Shown: positions 10,198 to 19,320 of the stretch, one piece after another | Position numbering within the stretch: position 1 is the stretch's first letter | Layout: the number at the start of each line of letters is the position of its first letter | DNA from: Toxorhynchites rutilus septentrionalis | Taxonomy: Eukaryota; Arthropoda; Insecta; Diptera; Culicidae | Length of the DNA: 64,000 nt | Assembly: GCF_029784135.1 (NCBI RefSeq) | Contig: NC_073746.1 | Coordinates: 300,397,614-300,461,613 of the forward strand | Reading direction: 5' to 3' | Translations under genes and position numbers: made by a program | The notes under the pieces: model-generated | The model's database searches: none | What the model saw: the letters and a program-made list of their open reading frames with translations, nothing else | What the model was told of the DNA's origin: nothing

Positions 10198-10364
10198 TGA
10201 TGGAAGCGTAGCAACTTGTAACTAACGTTACTATAACAGCATCGCAACAGTTGTTTGTTCATCGTAGTACTCTGGTATATTAGAAGTAGTCAAATAAAAT
10301 TTCATTCCAATTTGTTCTCTCAACTCGACCAGACGTCTTTTATTTCCACTTAATACGCTCAACA
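10198..10364 (+). repeat. Copia 5' LTR, about 167 bp
   Basis: It begins TGATGGAAGCGTAGCAACTT and ends CTCAACA just before the primer-binding site, giving TG...CA ends. It is short for a copia LTR. AATAAAA near 10294 could be a polyadenylation signal. The start is fixed by identity with 14262 onward. Confidence 0.75.
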
Positions 10365-10380
10365 GGTTATTGGCCTGCGT
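10365..10380 (+). other. Primer-binding site
   Basis: GGTTATTGGCCTGC follows the LTR directly and resembles the GGTTATGGGCCC-type site of copia elements, which prime from an initiator-Met tRNA fragment. Two bases differ from that pattern as I recall it. Confidence 0.5.
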
Positions 10381-10399
10381 TTTATGAAGAATTGAAAAG

Positions 10400-11740
10400 A
10401 TGGAGAGGACCGGAATCGTCAAGTTAACCAACGAGAACTACGATTCTTGGAAGCTAGACGTTGAATTCCTACTCGTTCGGGAAGGCTTGTGGAAGTATGT
10501 AGTTCCTGGGACGAAACCGGAGCTGGCTGCTAATCAGTCGAATGCTGTTGTGGTTGCTGCATGGGAAGATGGTGATCAACGAGCTCGTGCGACGATTGGG
10601 TTACTCCTCAGCCGGAGCCAACACGGTCACATCCGGAATACAACAACTGCCAAAGCCGTGTGGGAAAATCTCAAGAAGCAACATGAGAAGAAATCGTTAA
10701 CTTCAAAAGTGCATCTCTTGAAACGAATCTGTGATCTGAAGTATCACGAAGGCGACGACATCGAAGAGCATCTACAGAAATTCGAAGATTTGTTTGAGAA
10801 GCTTTCGAACGCCGGTACGAAACTGGACAGTGATCTTCAAGTGATCCTGGTCTTCCGAAGCTTACCCAGTTCCTTTGACGCGCTGACAACGACTCTGGAG
10901 AACCGATCAGAAGAAGAACTTACGCTGGAAATCGTGAAGAATAAGATCATCAACGAAGTTCTGAAGCGAAATGAATCTTCATCAGCGGATCCAACTGTGT
11001 TGAAAGCGGACGGGAAAACCAAGAGCGTGGTGTGTCATCATTGCCAGAAGGTTGGCCACAAGAAAAGAAATTGTAAGCTGTGGCTGAAGGATCAGGATCA
11101 GAACGATCGAAACCAGAAGAACGGTAATACCGTGGATGATCGAAAACCTGTCCCCAAACAACCGAAGGCCAGAATTGCAAAATCGGAGGAAGAAAAGTTT
11201 GCATTCAGTGTCTGGGATGATGCTGCCGTGAATTGGATCGTTGACTCAGGTGCAAGTCTGCATATGAGCAGGAATGAGAAGTATTTTGTGTGCTTGGAAG
11301 AACCGAAGGACGATAAACCACGTTTCGTAACGGTTGCGGATGGCAAAAAGGCTGCTGTGAAGGGGATAGGAAGCTGCAAAATAAAGTGCTACGGATTAAA
11401 CGGTGAAGAGAAGAAAATCCTGCTAAGCGATGTTCTCTTTGTTCCGGAACTCGATATGAACTTGGTATCCGTCGGAAGGTTGGTGCAGAAGGGCGCTAAC
11501 GTCACGTTCGATGAGAAGGGTTGTACGATTACGAGCGGACAACGAATTGCTGCTGTGGCACCTCGAATGAACGGTTTGTATCACCTACGTCTAGTAGAGA
11601 GGACGAACGTTGTCACCGAACAGAACCATGCGACGGACTGCATACACGAGTGGCACCGTAAACTAGGACACCGTGATGTTCAGGCCATCCTTGAGCTGGA
11701 ACGTCGGCAGTTGGCTGAAGGCATTAAAGTGAAGAATTAA
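10400..11740 (+). pseudogene. Copia gag, zinc knuckle, protease and integrase zinc region
   Basis: A 446-codon frame starting at an ATG 36 bp after the primer-binding site. Residues 1-200 are a copia-type gag (NYDSWKLDVEFLL near the start). The CCHC zinc knuckle CHHCQKVGHKKRNC lies near residue 211. The aspartic protease motif WIVDSGAS lies near residue 276. The pre-integrase motif HEWHRKLGH lies near residue 415. The frame ends at TAA (11738-11740) inside the integrase zinc domain, but the same frame goes on at once with CETCLQGK. The TAA is therefore a point nonsense mutation, not the natural end. In life the polyprotein is cut by the protease inside a cytoplasmic particle. Confidence 0.9.
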
Positions 11741-12941
11741 TGTGAAGGGTTGACGATTACCTGTGAAACCTGTCTGCAAGGAAAAATGGCTCGTACACCG
11801 TTTCCAAAGAAGGCGAAGAGGAAGTCCAAGGTGATTCTCGATTTAGTGCACAGCGATCTTTGTGGGCCGAAGAACACGGTAACACACAATCGATGCGCTG
11901 AAGGATTTCGTACAGCAGATGAAGATTCAGTTCGGCAGGCCGCCAAAGGTAATACGGTCGGATCAAGGTGGCGAATACCGAAGCAAGGAACTCATGGCAT
12001 TCCTGAAGAATGAAGGGATTTTGCAGCAGTTCACAGTAGCATACACGCCTCAGCAGAACGGCACTGCCGAAAGGAAAAATCGTTCGCTGGTGGAAATGGC
12101 GAGGTGTATGATTCTGGACAGCGGAATGGATTACCGATACTGGGGTGAAGCCATTAACACTGCCAATTACTTGCAGAATATTCTGCCGACGTAGTCAGTA
12201 CAGAAGACGCCATATGAAATTTGGAAAGATATCAAGCCGGACATGAAGAAACTAAGGGTGTTCGGGTCTCCTGCATATGTCTTTGTACCACAGCAGAAAC
12301 GGAAGAAGCTCGAACCCAAGTCAGTCAAGATGACTTTCGTTGGATATTCGGATCAGCATAAGGCGTGGCGGTTCATTGACACGACAACGAATAAGGTAGT
12401 ATTCAGTCGTGATGCAACTTTTCTGAGTATAAGTTTTGCTGATGGACAGAAGTGTATAAAAACAGAAGAAAAAGAAGATGACGTCGTAGTTTTTCCGCTA
12501 ACATCGAACCCGTCCAACACATGGGAAGCAGAACGACCACCACAACCAGAAAACGATGATGAGAATGAACTTCCCAGTGACGACAGTATGTACGAGGATG
12601 CTGATGATCAAGATCTCGACGATAGTGAAGAAGAAGATCAGGCAATAAATGGTATCCAGGAACAGGAGGAGCAACTTGATTTGCCAAGAAGATCAACACG
12701 TGCAACTAAAGGAGTCAAACCCGATCGCTATGGTGCAGATGGAAGAATGGTTCAGCAACAGTCCAGGGAGCCATGTACGTACCATGAAGCCATCAGTAGT
12801 GCTGATAACACATCCTGGAAGGCAGCGATGAAGGATGAACTTAAGTCATTGGAGCAGAACGGTGTGTGGGAGCTTACTACGTTACCTCCAGGAAAGAAAG
12901 CCATTAGATCCCGGTGGACATACAAGAAGAAAAAAAAATGA
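11741..12941 (+). pseudogene. Copia integrase and linker, broken
   Basis: The frame continues from the previous stop with the integrase zinc cysteines (CETC) and HSDLCGP, which holds the first catalytic Asp. An internal deletion of roughly 75-80 bases then changes frame. The second Asp is in IRSDQGGEY and the Glu in NGTAERKNR. A TAG at 12192-12194 interrupts LPT...TPYEIW without a frame change. The acidic linker near 12470-12650 is typical of copia. The segment ends at the start of reverse transcriptase (SRWTYK), where a run of A at 12931-12939 causes a frameshift. All three catalytic residues remain, but their spacing is wrong. Confidence 0.88.
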
Positions 12942-13345
12942 GTTCGGCAGGGTCATCAGATATAAAGCCCGACTGGTAACCCAGGGCTTCACGCAACGCT
13001 CTGGACTCGACTATGATGAGGTGTTTGCGCCTGTAGCGAAGCAAGCAACATTCAGGGTACTTTTGACCATTGCGGCTAGGTGTAATCTACTAGTAAAACA
13101 TGTGGACGTGAAGACTGCATATCTGAACGGGAACCTCAATGAAACTATCTATATGAAGCTACCACCAGGAGTGCAGAAAGAAGATGGTCAAGTTTGCCTG
13201 CTGCGTAAAAGTTTATATGGCTTGAAGCAATCCGCAAGAATGTGGAATCAGAAGCTGAATGAAGTCCTGTTGCGAAATGGTTTCAAGCGGATGGTGGCGG
13301 ATCCTTGTCTATACGTTCGGAAGCGGAACAACCAAATGACGTATC
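12942..13345 (+). pseudogene. Copia reverse transcriptase, fingers and palm
   Basis: After the poly-A frameshift, the reading resumes with RYKARLVTQGFTQ, DYDEVFAPVAK, VDVKTAYLNGNL and SLYGLKQSARMWNQ, all classic copia reverse-transcriptase blocks. It runs to DPCLYVRK. Immediately after this the block that normally contains the YVDD active site is absent, and the reading frame changes near 13340. Without YVDD the enzyme cannot be catalytic. Confidence 0.88.
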
Positions 13346-14264
13346 TCCAAACGAAGAGATTTACAACGATGTCATCCAGAGATTGGGTTCAGAGTTCGTG
13401 CTAACGGAGCTAGGTGACGTGAAACACTTCCTTGGAATTCAAGTGATCCAGACGGAGCATGGCTACAACTTGTGCCAGAAGTCGTACATCGAGAAGCTTG
13501 CTGTTCGTTTTGGACTGGCGGATGCGAAAGGATCAAAAATACCAATGGACCCCGGATATATACAGCAAAAGGAGGAGTCGGAAAGGCTTCCCACTAATGA
13601 CAAATATCAAAGCCTAATTGGTGGTTTACTGTATTTGGCTGTGAATACCAGACCGGATATAGCGATAAGTGCGTCAATCCTCGGAAGGAGCGTCAGCCAA
13701 CCGGTTGAGCAAGACTGGACTGAAGCTAAAAGAGTGTTGAGGTACTTAAAGGCTACAAGCAACCATCAACTTAGGTTGGGAAATGGTACTCAAACTCTTG
13801 AAGCCTACGCAGATGCTGACTGGGCTGGCAACGTCAAGGATCGGAAATCGAACTCCGGATATCTCTTCCGGCTAGGCGGCGGTACGATCGCATGGTGTGC
13901 AAGGAAACAGACGTATGTTGCACTGTCCTCAACAGAAGCGGAATATATTTCTCTTGCCGAATGCTGTCAAGAACTGATCTGGTTTAGGAAGCTCTTGCAA
14001 GACTTCGGAGATGCTGTAAAGATCTATGAAGATAATCAAAGCTGCATCAAGATGTTGACCAGCAACGGAGAAAAACGATCAAAACATATTGACACGAAGT
14101 TTCATTTTGTAAAGAATTTGGCTGAACGGAATGAAATCAGAGTCACCTACTGTCCAACGGAAACTATGCTGGCGGACATCCTTACGAAGCCCTTGAACAG
14201 AGTGAAACTGGAGGATCTACGTGAGAAACTAGGAGTTACATCAGTTAGCGATGAGGAGGAGTGA
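13346..14264 (+). pseudogene. Copia reverse transcriptase C-terminus and RNase H
   Basis: This third frame begins after the deleted YVDD region with ELGDVKHFLGIQV, then YQSLIGGLLYLAVNTRPDI. The RNase H domain follows: ADADWAG, KSNSGYLF, LSSTEAEYISL, KHIDTKFHFV, and the terminal ADILTKPL. This part is intact. The stop TGA (14262-14264) coincides with the TG that opens the 3' LTR, an economical overlap. Confidence 0.9.
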
Positions 14265-14311
14265 TGGAAGCGTAGCAACTTGTAACTAACGTTACTATAA
14301 CAGCATCGCAA
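14250..14311 (+). repeat. Purine tract and truncated copia 3' LTR
   Basis: GATGAGGAGGAG precedes the LTR and is the likely plus-strand primer. The 3' LTR keeps only its first 50 bases (14262-14311), identical to 10198-10247, and then breaks into mariner sequence. The remaining 117 bases are gone. Confidence 0.8.
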
Positions 14312-14530
14312 AATGTGGTAATCGCTTGGTGCCGGATCCGGACTTATGGTGGATGCATAAAAGCATCCCAATCAAGCTCTCAGAAATCTGTCGCCTTGCG
14401 TTGTCCTGATGGAACACAAAACCTCTTCTGTTAGCCAATTTTGAACCTTACTGGTCAAACGCTAGCTTCAAACGGTCCATTTGTTAACAGTTTGTGAGTT
14501 AACAGAGTAGCGATATTAGGTATGTACGGA
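14312..14530 (-). pseudogene. Mariner transposase fragment
   Basis: In one minus-strand frame I read QMDRLKLAFDQ, then ANRRGFVFHQDNAR, which matches the mariner FHQDNARPH block containing the second catalytic Asp. After a frameshift it reads ISPDPAPSDYHI, matching the YSPDLAPSDYHLF block with the third Asp (DD34D). Two stops and one frameshift are visible. It is a fossil. Confidence 0.8.
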
Positions 14531-15349
14531 AAAGTAAATTAATTTTTGAGTGGAAAATTTAAATTATTGAAATACGTGTACTGGTGGGGTAAAACGAACA
14601 GTTGCCAGTGGAAGTGAGATGGACTGTGAAAAGTCTATTTAATTTATTCCTAAGGAATGCCCTGCGTCTATAAATGGAAATCAAATCGCCAAATGTGGAC
14701 TGTTTAGAAGCTAACTGGAACCACAAGCAAAATAGTTGAGGGTCTGTCCGTTCATACTGCTGAAAAGCACGATATCACTTCTAGGTGGATTAATTCGATT
14801 TTTTCATCATTTAACGGAGATTCGTGATGAGTTCAGACCATGTTTGAATAAAATTATTCCTCTCGCGATTGATAGACCTCTACGCTTCATATATTACAAA
14901 CCTGTCCATATTACCCGCATCGAAAAAAAATGTTGTGCTTTTCAGTCTGTTTTAATTTCAGTAAAAAATCATTGAAAAACACTTTTTTTGTAAAATATTT
15001 GGCCAATTAGGTAGAGAAACAGTATATTGAATTGCAAGAAACTACATTAAAGTTTTGGGAAACATGAGTTTACAAAGATATAATTGAAGTTCTTCTTAAC
15101 ATGTCCGTTTTACCCCCCACCTCCCCTACTGTTGATTGCTTGCTGTCTACTGAAACGGGAAAACTGAAATTCTTGAATATCTAAGTAGTTTTTCAGTAGC
15201 AAAATTACATCTCCAACGCAGAACGAAACATCTCAGCAGACGCAGAATGGTAACAGAAAATCCAAACCAAACCTATTATGTGGTGGCTGCGAAGGCGAAA
15301 GCAATACCATCGAAACAAAATTTCAACTTCAGTTTTTCACCGTGGAACA
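14531..15349. other. No gene recognised
   Basis: AT-rich DNA with short open frames only. A C-rich patch (ACCCCCCACCTCCCC) is at about 15113. No domain or repeat partner was noticed. Confidence 0.3.
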
Positions 15350-15975
15350 CAACTCTCAACGATGAAAAATACCTTACGTCACTTTCAACCCGAAAACAAT
15401 GAAATCACGAAAGTTGAATGATCCATTGAAAACATCACAAAACAGTCATTCCGATTTTGCTGGCATTCAGCAAGACTTTTCAAAACGTATTTCTCAGTGC
15501 CGGGTTGTTTAGTTTGGAATTTCAAATTGGTCTATTTCAAGGCTAGAGGCGAATAAACTGAGAAAGCTCAAATCCTCTACAATTCAAAACGACATCATTA
15601 CACCTAAAAATTCAAACACACTCCTGAATTGACAGAAGCTCTCTTCAGGCAAACATAAATATAAAATAGATTTTTAGAATGCATCGAAAATTCCTAAACA
15701 ACTCTTTAGTCGAAACTTTTAGTGGCCCTGAAAAAGATCGATGGGTTTGTGTTGTGTGTACACGCAGCTGAAAATGGTTGATTCTTGTTCTCGCGAGACC
15801 AGTACACGCACTCAGAACAATGCACGTAACTCATTCAGTATGTATCGCGGCATTTTTCCCGTACTACATACAGTCCGGTTCCAGGCGAATATAGATTTGC
15901 CCCTACCGTTATCTATTTGATAACTCATAACGCATAAAATCAACAATTCGTACAATCTCCACGGTATGAAAACCG
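15350..15975. repeat. Diverged dispersed repeat, partner at 56070-56395
   Basis: Shared blocks in the same order include TGTCACTTTTAACCC-like and CACGAAAACTGAATGATC-like tracts, CCCTGAAAAAG, and TATGAAAACCGACG near the right end. The copies are too diverged to define boundaries. No coding content. Confidence 0.4.
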
Positions 15976-16205
15976 ACGACGTACTTTCTTTTCAACATTT
16001 CTCTTCTGCTTTGATTCCGCTCTCCACTATGTTTGATTTTTTGCGTATTCTGAAGATGCCTTCTGTGACGAAGAAAAAAGGTTCAACACAGTAGCAAAGT
16101 AGAAATTGAGATTGGCCAGGGCAAGCACGACATTTAGAGAACTTTCGCTGACAGCCAACGACATGTATCGACAAATCTTGACTAAGATCGACTTTCAAGC
16201 AGTTA

Positions 16206-17035
16206 AGGTGGAAACAGAATGCCGCGTTGTGCGTTGCTTCTCATCAGCTGTCATTGGTTGCGTTTTGTACTAAAACATTCGCCCGACGCAGTCTGTTGAT
16301 TTGCAGTCACAATCTAGCATTCGCGTCACCACTTGTCATGTAAACAAAAACAAAATAAAAGTCGTATGAAAATCTTGTTGTGTCCACGGATCAGTTGAAT
16401 GTTTTTAAAAACAACACATTGACATATCCGACATATTGAGCTTCGTTTACTAGTTTAGTGGAGCGTGAAAGAATAGCTGATTTGCAGTCGAAATGAACAT
16501 GTTTTCAAAATTAAATTATGAATGAAATTAGCTTTTCCATATCAAACTGGTATTCTATTTAAATGAAAAACATTTTTGTTTGCAAGTGCTGAAAAAGTCT
16601 CATACGAAAATTCTTTATGAAGACAACTCTATATTATGATGGAAAAATTCAGTTGGAATTGTTTAGCCATATGGTTGAATGAAAGTCAGAAACACGTGTT
16701 TCATGTAATCAAATAACATGATGTGAAAATTTTCATTCAAATTTTAGAATTTAAAAACCGGCTTCGTGTCTTCTAATCTGATAGAGATTACACTAACGAG
16801 TTCGGGACCCAAATTATGGCCCTTATTTGAAGTTGCCACCAGACGTCGACACCATGCCACTGTCAACGCGAATTCGGCGCTAGCAGTTTAGAACAAATGT
16901 TAGCGTTTAGTACAACGATGCTAATGACGCAACGCATTACTGTGTTCGACTAAATGGAAACACTCATATTTAAAATGAAGTTTCAAAGCACAATTGTCGC
17001 AACGCGACGCATAGCGCGGCATTCTGTTTCCACCT
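16206..17035. mobile_element. Harbinger-like MITE, 830 bp, TTA target duplication
   Basis: Terminal inverted repeats of about 32 bp begin AGGTGGAAACAGAATGCCGC at the left and mirror it at the right (GCGGCATTCTGTTTCCACCT). TTA is present on both flanks (16203-16205, 17036-17038). A 3-bp TTA/TAA duplication is typical of PIF/Harbinger elements. Nothing inside encodes a protein. The interior 16435-16900 is related to 25845-26265. Confidence 0.75.
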
Positions 17036-17040
17036 TTACT

Positions 17041-17260
17041 CATATTTATAGATTTTTGTGATTTCAATAGTTTGTTTTCGAAGCAGCTTTGGGTCAATTA
17101 GTGAACAGCATTACTCATACACCTTTTATCTTTCGAATAAAGTGATTGACATACCACTTTGTACAGCTGACAAAGAGATATTAACGCTCAAAACTTTGCT
17201 CCTCAAACGTAACGCTCTTGTTTCATAAATTTTAAACTTACATCCCAGAACCAGTTTCAA
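17041..17260 (-). repeat. Degraded end of a palindrome-superfamily element
   Basis: In reverse orientation it resembles the conserved tract next to the palindrome end: TTTTATCTTTCGAATAAAGTG, then ATTAACGCTCAAAA and CGTAACGCTCTTGTTT, compared with 37270-37340 and 55040-55160. The palindrome itself is lost. Confidence 0.5.
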
Positions 17261-17499
17261 ATATGATGCAAAACTACAGAGACACTCTTCACTAGACGGC
17301 ATGCAAATCGACGCGGGAATTTCAATTTCATTTTCGATGTGATAAAATTAGTAGTGCTTCAACCAAAGAATACAGGGAGTATTCAGATTAACACGCTCCT
17401 TTTTTTACGTGGAGAAACTGTGACTTACACAGCACATGATTTTGATTCAAGTTGAACACTTTGGAAAGCATAGAGCCAGTATTGTCTCAGCAGATTTAA

Positions 17500-19316
17500 G
17501 ACTACCAACCGGTCAAAATGACCGGTTATATAATTTGTTCGCAAGATTTTGTATTGAAATTTATTTTTATATTTTTAAATGATGTTATGACTTTTTCAAA
17601 ATTCATGTACTGATCAATATTATAAATTAGTTTTGTCTCTCACTTCCAATTTTTTAGATATGCATATGTGGTATACCTATTTATACCGACCGGTCAAAAT
17701 GACCGGTCGTGACTTTTAATATTTCTAATTCCAAAATTGCTTAGGAACAACGTCAATCTGCCACTACGGTGCCAGCCAATCAAAATCTCCGGAACAATTA
17801 CTGCTTCTAAACCACAAAATTTGGGAAATTTTTATAATTTTGTAATATATTGTGATGCAATTTTATTTTCTCATTGACAGTTGTTGTATACGGTAGAAAT
17901 AGGTGATGTTGAAATTAGTGCAGTTGAATCAATTTACGTAGACTAAGAAAAATGTTGATATCGTTGTCATCTTTGGATGAGAATGACCGTCAACATAGCT
18001 ATAATTTCTCCTGATGGAACTACCTGCACAAAAAGCTGAATGCACTCTAAGAAGAATATAAATAAACAGCATTTTCAAAGCAATAATTAGAGGGCTAGAG
18101 TATGTGTATATGTGAAAATACGTGAGTGGATGTGTGAATATCATCACTCTTTACAATCGTCATATCCACAAACGCATGAAAACGGAAGTAACGAATCAAT
18201 CATTCGGAGGATACGCATAGCATTTTGTTATTTTGGTACAGTGTGCGATGAAGTGTTGCTCTAATTTACTTCAAACTTCGATCGATCGGTTAGAAAAAAC
18301 GGCTGAACGGCTATATATGAAATGTTCACAGGAGTTTAGGGGATACACTATGTTAAAAATTTACCTGCTTATATTTTTCTGCTTACCTGCTGCAATATTT
18401 GCAAAAGTACAGAAGATTTTCTAAAATAGAATAAAAACGTAATTTTGACACTTTTTTAGAATTGATTAAAAAAATTCAAATAATTTTTTTTGTCAAAGCA
18501 ACAAATTAATTTTATATAGAAAATATTGGAGTTTTCAAAACCACCTCTCCGTTTGCGATGCGATTAAGGGGTAACTTTTCATTCAAACAAAAATATCTTT
18601 GCATGTAAAAGTCCTACATGAATGTTATAGGAAACAAATGAAAGCTGTCTAATAAGGTTGATTGGATTTGTTATTGAGTTGGTTAGCAAAAAATTGTGTG
18701 ATTTTTTATTACTTCCTGATATTTTTGTCCACTACATCTACATACACCCAGATAAAAATGTGTTCACAACATATTCCAAAACAAGAAAGTATGAGCTTCA
18801 AAATGAGGGGCTCAGAATGCAAGGGGTGTAAGTGACTGGATCGATTTCTCTTCATCAACTTTTTATTTAGTTAATAACTCAACTGCAAAAACGTTCCAAT
18901 TTAAGTTTGCTATACAATCCGATAGATGAGGTTCTGACCTATCTTCCACATTGTCAAATACAGCTGGGAATGTATTTGCAGCTTAGTTATGACCAAAAGA
19001 GAGAGTCGATTTAGAGAAATCGATCAAATCACTTACACCCCTTTCATTCTAAGTCCCTCAAATGATATGCATCTCATCTTCATACGTTGATTCTTCAAGA
19101 TGTTACAGCATTTCAAAAATCACTTTGCACTTTGCACTGTTTCTCTAATTTCAAATAAATGTATTTATCATGTACTTGCAATATAAGAATGAAATATATT
19201 TTATTCTCTGTAATTTTTTTTTTCGAATTTCTATATTTTGACAGCTAAACATCACACCGGTCAAAATGAACAGTTTGGTAGAAATAGGTATATAACAAAT
19301 GTCGGTAGTTCTAGCG
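17500..19316. mobile_element. piggyBac-like non-autonomous element flanked by TTAA
   Basis: TTAA occurs at 17496-17499 and 19317-19320. The right end, read inward, begins CGCTAGAACTACCGAC. The left end begins GACTACCAACCGG, so the termini match only after a small left-end deletion. Inside the left end is the palindrome ACCGGTCAAAATGACCGGT (17508), repeated at 17687 and degenerate at 19256. A 63-codon frame at 18233 has no recognisable domain. The piggyBac link rests on the TTAA site, so confidence is moderate. Confidence 0.5.
18805..19059. mobile_element. MITE, 255 bp, inside the piggyBac-like element
   Basis: Inverted ends of about 31 bp: GAGGGGCTCAGAATGCAAGG continuing to GGTGTAAGTGA at the left, mirrored at the right with three or four differences. 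AAAT lies on both flanks. A second, interrupted copy lies at 48340-51182. Confidence 0.7.
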
Positions 19317-19320
19317 TTAA

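Larger units (their letters stand above)
10198..14311 (+). mobile_element. Ty1/copia LTR retrotransposon, degenerate
   Basis: The order is short 5' LTR, primer-binding site, gag, zinc knuckle, protease, integrase, reverse transcriptase, RNase H, purine tract, truncated 3' LTR. Integrase before reverse transcriptase is diagnostic of Ty1/copia. There are at least two nonsense codons, two frameshifts and two internal deletions, so it cannot move on its own. The first 50 bases of the two LTRs are identical as far as I can read, suggesting the insertion is not very old despite the damage. Confidence 0.92.
10094..14530 (-). mobile_element. Mariner remnant interrupted by a copia element
   Basis: On the minus strand, 14530-14312 encodes a decayed mariner transposase segment. 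10197-10094 encodes what looks like the transposase C-terminus (EWQQIL, matching the family's RWQQI) and then a terminal inverted repeat beginning TTAGGTTGGGGAAAAG. The two halves are separated by the whole copia element at 10198-14311. About 50 codons normally present between them are missing, so a deletion accompanies the interruption. The other mariner TIR was not found. Confidence 0.65.
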
